Part shown: piece by piece, positions 17,565 through 26,593 of the stretch | Layout of the letters: each line of letters starts with the position of its first letter | Numbering within the stretch: position 1 is the first letter of the stretch | Position numbers and translations under genes: made by a program | Source: JANPIX01 sp031425195 | GTDB lineage: Bacteria; Pseudomonadota; Alphaproteobacteria; Rhodobacterales; Rhodobacteraceae | Direction of reading: 5' to 3' | DNA: 64,000 nucleotides | Assembly (NCBI GenBank): GCA_031425195.1 | Contig: JANPIX010000002.1 | Span: forward strand, 43,385 to 107,384 | Notes under the pieces: model-generated | The model's input: the letters and a program-made list of their open reading frames with translations, nothing else | Told to the model about the DNA's origin: nothing | The model's database searches: none

Positions 17565-18318
17565 AAGGATCACCCTTGCCGATTGTCCTGCGGACAATCG
17601 GGTGATCCGTTTGGCAGGCACGCAAGTGAAGGCCAAAGGGCGCAGAACCGTCCTGACATGATCAGAGTGCGGTGCCTGCCCCGGCAGGCGCGGAACGCGC
17701 CAGCCCCCGGTGGGGCAGGCGCGGCACGATGGAGCCTGACAGTCTCAATCGTGCCTTGGAACAACAATCGCCGCGCGCGTTCGGTGCGTGCGGTGCCGGA
17801 CGGGCGGCGGGGCGACCCGGCTCCGTGCAAAGGATCACCCTTGTCGATTGTCCTGCGGACAATCGCGTGATCCGTTTGGCCGGAACGCAAGTGACGGCCA
17901 AGGGGCGCACAACCATTCCGCCTCCATGCTAGTGCGGTGCCTGCCCCGGCAGGCGCGGAACGCGCCAGCCCCGGGTGGGGCAGGCGCGGCACGATTGAGC
18001 CTGACAGTCTCAATCGTGCCTCTGAACAACAATCGCCGCGCGCGTTCAGTGGATGCAGGGGCGGGCAGCGGGCGACCCGCGGCGGCGTCAAAGGATTACC
18101 CTTGCCGATTGTCCTGCGGACAATCGCGTGATCCGTTTGGCCGGAGCGCGAGCGAAGGCCAAGGCGCGCGCCACCATCCCGACGTCACCAGAGTGCGGTG
18201 CCTGCCCCGGCGGGCGCGGAACGCGCCAGCCCCGGGAGGGGCAGGCGCGGCACGATGGAGCCTGACAGTCTCAATCGTGCCTTGGAACAACAATCGCCGC
18301 CCGCGTTCGGAGCGTGCA
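17565..18318. repeat. Tandem array of three palindrome-rich units (about 230-265 bp each)
   Basis: Three head-to-tail units begin at 17565, 17830 and 18091. Each carries, in order: palindrome A with nested arms GGATCACCC/GGGTGATCC and CGATTGTCC/GGACAATCG (17567-17608 in unit 1); a weaker hairpin TTTGGC...GCCAAA; palindrome B, a long stem ending in GCCTGCCCC/GGGGCAGGC with an inner GGCGCG-GAA-CGCGCC hairpin (17672-17727); and palindrome C, GGCACGATTGAG/CTCAATCGTGCC around a CCTGACAGT loop in unit 2. Units are closely similar but not identical. Open frames on both strands are by-products of the GC-rich repeats. No recognised family; a BIME-like or structured-RNA element is possible. Confidence 0.85.
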
Positions 18319-18410
18319 GAGGATCAGCTTTGCTTACGGCCCTGCGAACAATAGCGCCATCCGTGAGGCGATGGCACAATCCAACTGCGCCGGGCAATCT
18401 TGCCCGCGCC
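18319..18410. repeat. Degenerate partial fourth repeat unit
   Basis: Directly after unit 3 the sequence resumes with GAGGATCAGCTTTGC, ACGGCCCTGCGAACAATAG and CATCCGTGAGGCGATGGC. This follows the order of palindrome A (GGATCACCC, GATTGTCCTGC, GGACAATC, GATCCGTTTGGC) but with several substitutions, and then loses similarity. It looks like a decayed copy or the array border. Confidence 0.5.
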
Positions 18411-18506
18411 ATCGGCTAAGAGGAGAGAGAGGCGCGTACCCAACCGAAAACAGCCTGTTGTCAGGTGTACATACGGAAAACATACGGAAGGCATACAGAG
18501 TGAATA

Positions 18507-18530
18507 CGGGGGCAAGTACGCTTGCCCCCG
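18507..18530 (-). terminator. Hairpin downstream of the RTX gene
   Basis: A perfect 10-bp stem CGGGGGCAAG / CTTGCCCCCG with a TACG loop lies 62 bases beyond the stop of the RTX gene. There is no clear T-run on either side, so it may be a stabilising or weak terminating hairpin. Just upstream, the string CATACGGA occurs twice within 20 bases (18471-18490). Confidence 0.45.
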
Positions 18531-18591
18531 CAAGATCACACGTCAGATCGAAGATTCGTTAAAATGCCCGTCTTTTCAAAGAGTAAGCATA

Positions 18592-19350
18592 TCAGATAAA
18601 CACAAAGTCGTTTCGTTCCAGATCACGATGGTCAAAATTCGCAAAAACGATGCGCACGTTCCCAAAGGTAACCAAAGCATCTTGGCCAATATCGGAAATG
18701 CGGATTTGCGAAAAACGAACAGCGCCGCTGTCAATAACAATGCTATCACTGGCGTGATTGAAATCAGAAATCGTGTCGCTCCCTCCAGTGTTCTCAAAAA
18801 AGAACGCATCTTGACCGCTTGATCCGGTCAATACATCGTTACCCTGATTTCCGAAAATCGCATCATTTCCGCCGCCGCCATTGATACGATCTCTGCCAAA
18901 ATTTCCGCTTAGATTGTCATTGCCGCTGTCACCAAACACAAAGTCATCGCCACCACCGCCAAAGATCAAATCCTTTCCGCTGAATCCATGCAAAGTGTCG
19001 CCATACTTGTTACCCAAGATTTGATCGTTTCCGCCAAGTGCCGCCTGCAACCCACCGCTTAGAAATCTGCCAAAGCTTATGTTGGCATCTTCAACCGTGA
19101 CCAACAAGTTTCCATATCTCTCAAAATCTGCGGCGTACACGATATCATCATAAACTTTACTTGTTCCAAGACTGTTAGTGAGCAGAGTAAAAGAAAAACC
19201 CCGACCTGCCGCATACATATCAAGATAAAAGTCATCGCCCAGTGGATCGGTGTCGTAGAAATTAGCTGCATAAAAACCATAGGACGCGGCGTTGCCAGCT
19301 ACCAAGGCCAGACCTTGCCCGTAAGTGTCATACACGTAGATTTTGGTCAC
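18592..19350 (-). CDS. Orphan RTX (hemolysin-type calcium-binding repeat) protein
   Basis: A 252-residue protein whose middle (about residues 105-175) is made of glycine/aspartate nonapeptides: GGNDQILGN, GKDLIFGGGGDDFVFGDSGN and GGGGNDAIFGNQGNDVLTG. These form a calcium-binding parallel beta-roll. The N-terminal 100 residues carry no recognised domain. The tail (FNHASDSIVIDSG, RIVFANFD) resembles RTX C termini recognised by type I secretion, but no HlyB/HlyD/TolC genes are in the window. The start is GTG at 19350. The gene is visibly more A+T-rich than its neighbours, which suggests acquisition by transfer. Confidence 0.8.
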   Translation of the reverse strand: MTKIYVYDTYGQGLALVAGNAASYGFYAANFYDTDPLGDDFYLDMYAAGRGFSFTLLTNSLGTSKVYDDIVYAADFERYGNLLVTVEDANISFGRFLSGGLQAALGGNDQILGNKYGDTLHGFSGKDLIFGGGGDDFVFGDSGNDNLSGNFGRDRINGGGGNDAIFGNQGNDVLTGSSGQDAFFFENTGGSDTISDFNHASDSIVIDSGAVRFSQIRISDIGQDALVTFGNVRIVFANFDHRDLERNDFVFI

Positions 19351-19426
19351 TTGACTACCCCTGTACTTTTAAATTCCCATAAGAAAGATAGGTAATTGTG
19401 ACGTAGGGTCAAGATGCCTCGCACAC

Positions 19427-21382
19427 TCACACATCCAACTCCTCCACAAACCTCGCGTTTTCCTGTATATACTGGAACCGCAACTCCGGTTTCTTCCCCA
19501 TCAGCCGCTCCACCAGATCGCTGGTTTCCCCCGGTTCATCCTCGTCAATCGACACGCGGATCAACTTGCGGGTCAAGGGGTTCATCGTCGTGTCCTTCAG
19601 ATCCTTGGCGTCCATTTCGCCCAGGCCCTTGAACCGCTGCACGTCGATTTTTCCCTTGCCGCCCAGACCCTTGGCCAGCCAAAGCTCTTTCTCCACATCA
19701 TCCGCCACATACATGCGCCGCGCGCCTTGCGTCAGGCGGTACAGTGGCGGGCAGGCCAGATACAGGTGGCCCTTGTCGATCAGGGGGCGCATCTGGGTGA
19801 AAAAGAACGTCATCAGCAGGCTGGCGATATGCGCGCCGTCGACGTCGGCATCCGTCATGATGATGATCTTGTCATAACGCAGATCGTCCACCTTGAACCG
19901 GGTGCCCATGCCCACGCCAAGCGCCTCGCAGATATCCCGTATCTCGGCGTTTTCATTCAGTTTTGAGGATGCCGCCCCCAGCACGTTCAGGATCTTGCCC
20001 TTCAAGGGCAGCAAGGCCTGTGTCTCGCGGATGCGCGCGCCCTTGGCCGATCCACCGGCGCTGTCGCCCTCCACGATGAACAGTTCCGTCCCCTCACGCG
20101 ATTTGGCCGTGCAGTCCGTGAGTTTCCCGGGAAGCCGCAATCGTTTGGTGGCGGATTTGCGGGCGGTTTCCTTTTCCGAACGCCGCCGCAACCGTTCTTC
20201 AGCGCGCAGCACAAGGAAATCAAGTATAGCCCCGGCGGATTTGGTATCATTGGCCAGCCAATTGTCGAAATGGTCGCGCACCGCGCCTTCGACGTAACGG
20301 GTGGCTTCTTCGGTCGCCAGACGGTCTTTCGTCTGACCCACGAATTGCGGTTCCCGGATGAACACCGAAATCAGGGCGCATCCGCCCGCCAGCATGTCAT
20401 CGCGGCTGATCTGGTCGGCCTTGCGGTTCTTGACCAGTTCGCCGTACGCGCGGATGCCTTTCAGAATGGCATTCCAGAAACCGGATTCGTGCGTGCCGCC
20501 TTCCGGGGTGGGTACCGTATTGCAATAGGATTGCAGAAAACCATCGCGGATCGGTGTCCAGTTGATCGCCCATTCGACCGATCCCGGAACATTGTATTTC
20601 TCTTCAAAGCTGACCTTGCCCGCAAATGGCCGGTCGGCATAGGTGGTGGCCTTTTCCAATGTGTCGGAAAGGTAATCCGCCAATCCACCCGGAAAATGGA
20701 ACGTCGCCTCGGTGGGCATATCACCGTCGGGATGCGCCGATTTCCAGCGGATTTCGACACCCGAAAAGATATAAGCCTTTGAACGCGCCATTTTCATCAA
20801 ACGGTGCGGCTTGAATTGCTGGCTGCCAAAGATTTGCGGATCGGGATGGAAAGTCACCGTCGTGCCGCGCCGGTTCGGGGCAGGGCCGATTTTACGCAAC
20901 GGCCCCTGCGGAACACCACGCGAAAAGTTCTGCGCATAAAGTTCCCGATTGCGCGCCACTTCCACATCCATACGGTCCGACAAGGCATTGACAACCGAAG
21001 AACCAACGCCATGCAATCCGCCCGATGTGGCATAAGCCTTGCCGCCGAATTTACCGCCGGAATGAAGCGTGCAAAGAATAACCTCCAAAGCGGATTTGTC
21101 CGGAAACTTCGGATGCGGATCAACCGGAATACCCCGGCCATTGTCCCTGATTGTCAGTGACCAATCAGCATGCAATTCCACTTCAATCCGATTTGCATGC
21201 CCCGCCACCGCCTCGTCCATCGAATTGTCCATGATCTCGGCCGCAAGATGGTGATATGCCCTCTCATCAATTCCCCCGATATACATCCCCGGCCGCAACC
21301 GCACCGCCTCCAACGGTTCAAGCACCTCGATAGAGGACGCGTCATAAATATCCTTGCCGCCGGAAAGCAGGTCATTCGCCAT
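19427..21382 (-). CDS. parE: DNA topoisomerase IV subunit B
   Basis: A 651-residue GHKL ATPase and TOPRIM subunit that, with ParC, decatenates chromosomes. Signatures are IMDNSMDEAVAGHANRI and IRDNGRGIPVDPHPKFPDKS near residues 50-95, SGGLHGVGSSVVNALSD near 120, the TOPRIM motif IVEGDSAGGSAKGARIRET near 435, DADVDGAHIASLLMTFFF near 510 and a C-terminal QRFKGLGEMDAKDLKDTTM. Length and motifs fit ParE better than GyrB (about 800 residues). It stands alone, upstream of the RTX gene on the same strand. Confidence 0.95.
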   Translation of the reverse strand: MANDLLSGGKDIYDASSIEVLEPLEAVRLRPGMYIGGIDERAYHHLAAEIMDNSMDEAVAGHANRIEVELHADWSLTIRDNGRGIPVDPHPKFPDKSALEVILCTLHSGGKFGGKAYATSGGLHGVGSSVVNALSDRMDVEVARNRELYAQNFSRGVPQGPLRKIGPAPNRRGTTVTFHPDPQIFGSQQFKPHRLMKMARSKAYIFSGVEIRWKSAHPDGDMPTEATFHFPGGLADYLSDTLEKATTYADRPFAGKVSFEEKYNVPGSVEWAINWTPIRDGFLQSYCNTVPTPEGGTHESGFWNAILKGIRAYGELVKNRKADQISRDDMLAGGCALISVFIREPQFVGQTKDRLATEEATRYVEGAVRDHFDNWLANDTKSAGAILDFLVLRAEERLRRRSEKETARKSATKRLRLPGKLTDCTAKSREGTELFIVEGDSAGGSAKGARIRETQALLPLKGKILNVLGAASSKLNENAEIRDICEALGVGMGTRFKVDDLRYDKIIIMTDADVDGAHIASLLMTFFFTQMRPLIDKGHLYLACPPLYRLTQGARRMYVADDVEKELWLAKGLGGKGKIDVQRFKGLGEMDAKDLKDTTMNPLTRKLIRVSIDEDEPGETSDLVERLMGKKPELRFQYIQENARFVEELDV

Positions 21383-21540
21383 GGGATGCTCGATTCGTGA
21401 AAGGTCGTCACTGCGCTGTGATTAGATCATCGCAGGGGGGCGGGGCGCAAGATGTTGTGGTGACGTGGGGTAGTCAGGCATTTTCCCCGTCGTCTTGATC
21501 TGCCATAACAAGGCGTGGAATGAAGGCGAAGGGGCTGCAG

Positions 21541-22437
21541 ATGCGGGTATTGTTCACGGGCGGTTCGGGCAAGGCCGGCAGGCATGTGGTCGCCTATCTT
21601 GCGGCGGCGGGGCACCGGATTCTCAATGTTGACAAGGTGGCGCTGAACCATCCCGGGGTGCACGATCTGATTGCCGACATCACCGACGCCGGGCAGATGT
21701 TCAACGCGATGAAGTCGCATGCGGGTTTCGACGAGATGGAAACCGGAAATGGCGCGCAAACCTTTGATGCTGTTGTGCATTTCGCCGCTGTGCCGCGCGT
21801 TCTGATCGCGCCGGACAATGAAACCTACCGCGTCAACGTGATGGGCACCTACAACGTGATCGATGCCGCGCTCAAGATCGGTATCCGCAAGGTCATCATC
21901 GCGTCCAGTGAGACAACGTATGGCATCTGTTTCAGCGAAGGGGAAGTCGACCCCAAGGTACTGCCGCTGGACGAGGATTATCCGATTGATCCGATGGACA
22001 GCTATGGCATGTCGAAGAAAGTGAATGAGGTCACGGCCCAATCGTTCCAGCGCCGCACAGGGGCCGACATTTACGCATTGCGGATCGGGAACGTGATCGA
22101 ACCTGATGAATATGATCGCTTTCCCGGCTTTTTTGCCGACCCCGGATCGCGCCGCCGGATCGCCTTCAGCTATATTGACGCGCGGGATCTGGGGCAGATC
22201 GTCGATCTGGCACTGCGCAAGGACGGGCTTGGGTTTCAGGTTTTCAATGCCTGCAACGACACGAATTCGGTCTGTCAGCCGAACGACGAACTGCTGGCGC
22301 AGTTCTTCCCTTATGTGCCTTTGTCCCGCCCTGTAGGGCGGAACGAAAGCCTGCTGTCGAACCAGAAGATCCGCGACATGCTGGGCTTTGTCGAAGAACA
22401 CAACTGGCGCCGGTATGTGCCGGACCCGACGGTGTGA
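21541..22437 (+). CDS. NAD-dependent epimerase/dehydratase (extended SDR)
   Basis: A 298-residue extended short-chain dehydrogenase. The NAD-binding motif is VLFTGGSGKAGRHVV at the N terminus. The catalytic Ser is in IIASSETTYGICF and the Tyr-Lys pair in DSYGMSKKVNEV (about residues 155-166). It resembles UDP-sugar epimerases, but the substrate is unknown. The ATG at 21541 is preceded by AAGGGG and begins directly at the first beta strand; an upstream in-frame ATG at 21520 is less likely. It converges on a glutathione transferase gene 3 bases away. Confidence 0.87.
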   Translation: MRVLFTGGSGKAGRHVVAYLAAAGHRILNVDKVALNHPGVHDLIADITDAGQMFNAMKSHAGFDEMETGNGAQTFDAVVHFAAVPRVLIAPDNETYRVNVMGTYNVIDAALKIGIRKVIIASSETTYGICFSEGEVDPKVLPLDEDYPIDPMDSYGMSKKVNEVTAQSFQRRTGADIYALRIGNVIEPDEYDRFPGFFADPGSRRRIAFSYIDARDLGQIVDLALRKDGLGFQVFNACNDTNSVCQPNDELLAQFFPYVPLSRPVGRNESLLSNQKIRDMLGFVEEHNWRRYVPDPTV

Positions 22438-22440
22438 TCG

Positions 22441-23097
22441 TCAGGCCGGTTCGGCCAAGCGTCCGGCCCACATGGCCTGAAATGCCGGTCGGGCCTGACA
22501 GCTGGCAAGCCAGGCAGACAGGGCGGGAAAATCGGCCACAAGTGTCTGATGCGTCTGGGCATAGCGGACGCATTCGGCGACGTTGATATCGGCCACAGTG
22601 AAGGCATCACCCAGAAGATAAGGCTGGCCCGACAATTGCGCGTTCAGATAGGCGAACGGACGGCGCAGGGTTTGGGCCGCGGTTTCGATGCTCGTCTGGC
22701 CTTCGGGCGTCGCCGCCTTGTCCCCGGCGAGTGTCTGCATCAACCGAAGGGCGGCATCTTCGATGCCTGTCGCGGCAAACAACGTCCAGTTCACCGTCTG
22801 CGCCAGTGCCGCCTCGTCTTGCGGGGCCAGTTCGCCACCATGGCGACGCGCGATGTAGAGGGTGATGGCGAGCGACTCTGTCAATGTCAGGTCGCCGTCC
22901 GTCAGTACGGGGATCTGCCCCATGGGGTTGATGCTCAGAAACGCTGGCGACTGGGTGTGGAGTGGCGTTTCCGCTGCCGGGTTGGAAAGGCGATAGGACT
23001 GGATCACCGGGACATGGGTGAATTCCATTCCTGTTTCGCCAAGCAGCCACAATGGCCGCGATGCGCGCGACCGGTAAACGCCGTAAAGGGTGATCAT
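22441..23097 (-). CDS. Glutathione S-transferase family protein
   Basis: A 218-residue protein with an N-terminal thioredoxin-like domain (MITLYGVYRSRASRPLWLL, then GQIPVLTDGDLTLTESLAI, the glutathione-gamma-Glu-binding region near residue 65) and a C-terminal helical domain (YLLGDAFTVADINVAECV near residue 165, the usual N-capping box). The residue following the first strand is Ser in YRSRAS, a possible catalytic Ser. The function may be detoxification or redox; the substrate is unknown. Confidence 0.87.
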   Translation of the reverse strand: MITLYGVYRSRASRPLWLLGETGMEFTHVPVIQSYRLSNPAAETPLHTQSPAFLSINPMGQIPVLTDGDLTLTESLAITLYIARRHGGELAPQDEAALAQTVNWTLFAATGIEDAALRLMQTLAGDKAATPEGQTSIETAAQTLRRPFAYLNAQLSGQPYLLGDAFTVADINVAECVRYAQTHQTLVADFPALSAWLASCQARPAFQAMWAGRLAEPA

Positions 23098-23249
23098 CGG
23101 AACCTCATTTCATCATGCGATGCCGATTGCTAGGCATGTGCCGGGGTTTGCACCAGTCGGTTTCGCTTTGGTTGCCCAAATTCACGGCGTTTAATGCATA
23201 ATTGCTCGAAACGTCTTGCCGTGTTCGCCCGCTTACCTAAGGTTAATAG

Positions 23250-25004
23250 ATGACCGAGATCGACCGCAAAAAGAACACCGCGCAAATCGTCGAACGCGAG
23301 CACAAGGCCGAGATCGTTGATCGGCTTTATGATGTCGCGCTGGACCCCATCAAGCTGGGCGAATTGCTGGAGGTATGGGAAGGCCATGTGGCCCCCCTTC
23401 GGTTCGGGCTGGTCGAGGCAGCGATCCCGTTGGAAGACCCGGATATCGACGCCCATGTGTCGCGCGCCTCGGTGTTTCTGGATCGGATGGATGCCAGCCG
23501 CGACGACGGTGGGTATCATTCCGTGCTGGACGATGTGCCCCGTTATGCGGCGTTCCTGTCGGACGGGGGGGCTGCGATTACCGCATCCAACCGTGCGGCG
23601 CAGGTTGTCTTTTCCCTTGGGCCGGAAGCCGCACTGGCCGATTTGCCGTTCGATCCTGCCGACATCGAACTTTTGCGGCGGGAATTGCGCAGGGTTGCGG
23701 GCCGTACAGCGGAAAAGGTGGTGACGATTCGCATCCGTTCTGTCGTGACTGGTCTGCCTGTGATCATGCGGATCAGTCCGGTGGACAGCGATGCGCCCCG
23801 GCCCCTTGCGCTTGCCTTGTCGACCGAACTTGTCTGGCCACCGGGGTTCGAGGTGACGGTGGCAGAAGCCTTCAACCTGACGCTGGCCGAGGTGGACGTG
23901 GTTCGCGGCATCACGCTTGGGCAGCCTGTCCGGGACATTGCCGATCAGCGGGGCACGTCTGTCGAAACTGTCCGCACGCAGGTGCGGTCCATTCTGGCCA
24001 AGACGGAAACACATTCGCAATCGGAACTGGTGCGGGTCGTCCTGGGACTGATGGATGTGGCGCTGATCCCTGTTGGCCGCGACCCCCGCCCGGCAAGCGG
24101 CACGGGGCTAAAGGCGCGGCCCCTGCGCCAGCTGCGGGCGTCCGGCGGGCGGCGGTTGGAGTGGATCGAGTTCGGCGATCCGAAGGGCATCCCGATCCTG
24201 TACATGCATCTTGACTACGGGCTGATACGCTGGCCAGCGGCGGCCGAACGGCAAGCCCAAAATCTGGGTTTGCGGGTGATCGTTCCCATTCGGGCCGGTT
24301 ACGGCGGGACCGACCTGCACGCCAAGGGAAGCGATCATCTGGCAGAGGTTACGGCAGATTATGCGGCGGTTCTGGACCATCTTGGCATTCGCCGGGCGAC
24401 TGTCCTGTGTCTTGGGGCCGATCTGCGCTTTGCCATCAATCTGGCGAACGGAAGGGCGGGGCTGATCAACGCCATTCTGGGCTGCGCTGCACAACTTCCG
24501 CTGCGGTCAGCGGGGCAGTACGAACGCATGGACAAGTGGCAAAGGTTCATTCTGGCCAATGCCCGCTATGCCCCCCGCGTTCTGCCGTTTCTTGTGCAGG
24601 CGGGGTTTTCTCTGGCACGCAAGCTGGGCAAGGAAGGGTTTTTCACGCAGGTGAACGGCGGATCGCCCGCAGACATGGAAACCTTCGCGCGTCCCGATGT
24701 GCGCGAGGCGGTGCTGACGGGCTCCGATGTCTGTCTGGCCAAGACCAAATCCGCGCATGAGGCCTTTGCCCGCGAATGTATCGGGTCGGAAAGGGATTGG
24801 TCGGGCATTGTGCGATCGGTCACTGTGCCCGTGGTTCTGTTGCAAGGCGATCAAGACCCGCAAACTCCGGTTCTGACCGTGCAGGAACTGCTTGTCGATT
24901 TTTCGCATCTGCAAGTGGAGTTTCTGCCCGATACGGGGCAGCTTTTGTTCTTCAAGGAATGGGCGCTGGTGCTGGACCGGCTTTTGGCCATGACAAAGAT
25001 CTGA
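23250..25004 (+). CDS. LuxR-type HTH fused to a degenerate alpha/beta-hydrolase domain
   Basis: A 584-residue protein. Residues 1-200 form a PAS-like N-terminal region with no firm assignment. Residues about 205-265 are a LuxR/GerE helix-turn-helix (FNLTLAEVDVVRGITLGQ, then GTSVETVRTQVRSILAKTET). Residues about 300-580 have an alpha/beta-hydrolase fold: IEFGDPKGIPILYMH, VPIRAGYGGTDLHAKG and VVLLQGDQDPQTP. Where active relatives have G-x-S-x-G, this one reads LGADLRF with Asp391 at the nucleophile, and the histidine position reads TGQLLFF (Gln564). The domain is therefore probably not a working hydrolase and may sense a ligand. It is transcribed alone. Confidence 0.8.
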   Translation: MTEIDRKKNTAQIVEREHKAEIVDRLYDVALDPIKLGELLEVWEGHVAPLRFGLVEAAIPLEDPDIDAHVSRASVFLDRMDASRDDGGYHSVLDDVPRYAAFLSDGGAAITASNRAAQVVFSLGPEAALADLPFDPADIELLRRELRRVAGRTAEKVVTIRIRSVVTGLPVIMRISPVDSDAPRPLALALSTELVWPPGFEVTVAEAFNLTLAEVDVVRGITLGQPVRDIADQRGTSVETVRTQVRSILAKTETHSQSELVRVVLGLMDVALIPVGRDPRPASGTGLKARPLRQLRASGGRRLEWIEFGDPKGIPILYMHLDYGLIRWPAAAERQAQNLGLRVIVPIRAGYGGTDLHAKGSDHLAEVTADYAAVLDHLGIRRATVLCLGADLRFAINLANGRAGLINAILGCAAQLPLRSAGQYERMDKWQRFILANARYAPRVLPFLVQAGFSLARKLGKEGFFTQVNGGSPADMETFARPDVREAVLTGSDVCLAKTKSAHEAFARECIGSERDWSGIVRSVTVPVVLLQGDQDPQTPVLTVQELLVDFSHLQVEFLPDTGQLLFFKEWALVLDRLLAMTKI

Positions 25005-25222
25005 AAGGTAGCCGTCCTACTGCACACAGGGTATGCGCGCGGGGCTGGTGGGCGGTAGCCATTCCGCACGACCACATTGATGCGGTGCGGATTGCCACTG
25101 TGTGATTTCAGCAGGAAAGGGGCGGCGGGCCAAACATTGCACGTCGCCCAAATCTGCCATTTTCCTGCCTGCATCGAACGGCCCTTCTTGCCCCGACTGC
25201 GGCAGGCCGATAGACGCGGCAC

Positions 25223-26590
25223 ATGACCGTACCGATGACGCCGATACTGCATGCGCGGGCCATACTGGCGCTGGGCCTTCCGCTTGTCGGAAGTCATCTG
25301 GCGCAGATGGCATTGCATGTGACCGACACTGTCATGCTCGGCTGGTATGGCGTGACGCCGCTGGCGGCAGGGGTTCTGGGATCGACCTGCTTTTTCCTTG
25401 TATTTGTTCTGGGCAGCGGGTTTGCCCATGCCGTGATGCCGATGGTGGCTGCTGCCGCAGGGCAGAACGATGATGCACAGGTGCGGCGGACGGTGCGGAT
25501 GGGGCTTTGGCTTTCCATAGCATATGGGGCGGTGTGCTATCCCGTGTTCTGGTATTCCGGCGCGATCCTTCTTGCCCTTGGGCAGCAACCCGAAGTTGCC
25601 AGCCTGACGCAACAATTTCTGCGCATCGCGGGGATCGGGATGATGCCCGCCCTGTTGATCATGGTGCTGAAAAGCTATCTGGCGGCACTGGAGCGGACAC
25701 AAGTTGTTCTGTGGGTGACGGTGGGGGCCGTCGGGGTGAACATCGCGATTGGCTGGGCGTTGATCTTTGGCAACTGGGGTGCGCCGGAACTTGGCGTGGC
25801 AGGTGCGGCGACAGCCTCTGTCGTCGTGCAGATTCTGACGTTTGTGGCACTTGCCCTTTACGCCGGCCTGTTGCCCGGCCTGCGCCGGTTTCGGCTGTGG
25901 CAGCGGTTCTGGCGGCCAGACTGGCAGGCGATGGGGCAGGTGTATCGCCTCGGCTGGCCCATTGCCGTGACGGGGCTTTCGGAAACAGGGTTGTTCACTG
26001 CCACGTCGGTCATGATGGGATGGATTGGCACGGTCGAACTGGCCGCGCACGGCATAACGCTGCAGGCGGTGTCGGTGACGTTCATGCTGCACGTCGGGTT
26101 GTCGAACGCGGCGACGGTCCGTGCCGGGCGCGCTTATGGCCGGGGTGACTGGGTGGATCTGCGGGCCGGGGCGCTGGTGGCGCTGCTGCTGTCGGTTTTG
26201 GTTGCGATTGGCATTATCGTGCTGTTCCTGCTGTTCCCCGAGCCGATCATCGCCGCCTTCGTGGACCGTGCGAAACCCGAAAGTGCCGAGATCATCGCGA
26301 TTGGCGCAGGGCTTCTGATCATTGCCGCGCTGTTTCAGTTGACGGATGCGGCGCAGGTCATGGCGCTTGGCCTGCTGCGCGGGATTCACGACACCAAGGT
26401 GCCGTTCCTTCTGGCCGCGATCAGCTATTGGGCGGTTGGTATCCCGGCAAGCTATGTCCTTGCGTTTGTGTTTGGCTGGGGCGGGCAAGGGTTGTGGCTG
26501 GGTCTGGTGATCGGGCTGACCTGTGCTGCGACGCTGTTGAACCTGCGGTTCTGGATGCGCGCGCGGCCGAGGCCCGGGGTCGCCGGGTGA
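25223..26590 (+). CDS. MATE family multidrug efflux transporter
   Basis: A 455-residue inner-membrane antiporter with twelve predicted hydrophobic segments arranged as two six-helix halves. The opening ARAILALGLPLVGSHLAQMA and VTDTVMLGWYGVTPLAAGVL is the NorM-type MatE signature, and the second half repeats it with GWPIAVTGLSETGLFTATS. Members export cationic drugs or metabolites with Na+ or H+. The gene follows the LuxR-pseudohydrolase gene by 218 bases; whether the two are functionally linked is not shown. Confidence 0.92.
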   Translation: MTVPMTPILHARAILALGLPLVGSHLAQMALHVTDTVMLGWYGVTPLAAGVLGSTCFFLVFVLGSGFAHAVMPMVAAAAGQNDDAQVRRTVRMGLWLSIAYGAVCYPVFWYSGAILLALGQQPEVASLTQQFLRIAGIGMMPALLIMVLKSYLAALERTQVVLWVTVGAVGVNIAIGWALIFGNWGAPELGVAGAATASVVVQILTFVALALYAGLLPGLRRFRLWQRFWRPDWQAMGQVYRLGWPIAVTGLSETGLFTATSVMMGWIGTVELAAHGITLQAVSVTFMLHVGLSNAATVRAGRAYGRGDWVDLRAGALVALLLSVLVAIGIIVLFLLFPEPIIAAFVDRAKPESAEIIAIGAGLLIIAALFQLTDAAQVMALGLLRGIHDTKVPFLLAAISYWAVGIPASYVLAFVFGWGGQGLWLGLVIGLTCAATLLNLRFWMRARPRPGVAG

Positions 26591-26593
26591 TCG

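Noticed and set aside
17756..17785. EcfG promoter within the repeat units (GGAAC followed by CGTT)
   Set aside because: The spacer is 15 bases rather than 16-17, one of the three units lacks GGAAC, and no gene follows.
17565..18318. CRISPR array
   Set aside because: Units are 228-265 bp with no short repeats or unique spacers, and there are no cas genes.
17788..18354. Open frames of 60-190 codons on both strands within the repeat array
   Set aside because: They repeat the same peptide pieces because the DNA repeats, occur on both strands at once and have no consistent start or ribosome site.
24851..26488. 545-residue minus-strand open frame opposite the MATE gene
   Set aside because: Low-complexity His/Arg/Gln-rich product with no ribosome site; it is the shadow of the MATE gene and the end of the LuxR-hydrolase gene.
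23250..26590. Quorum-sensing locus based on the LuxR-type HTH
   Set aside because: No luxI-type synthase is adjacent and the protein lacks an autoinducer-binding domain of the LuxR type; the partner domain is a hydrolase fold.
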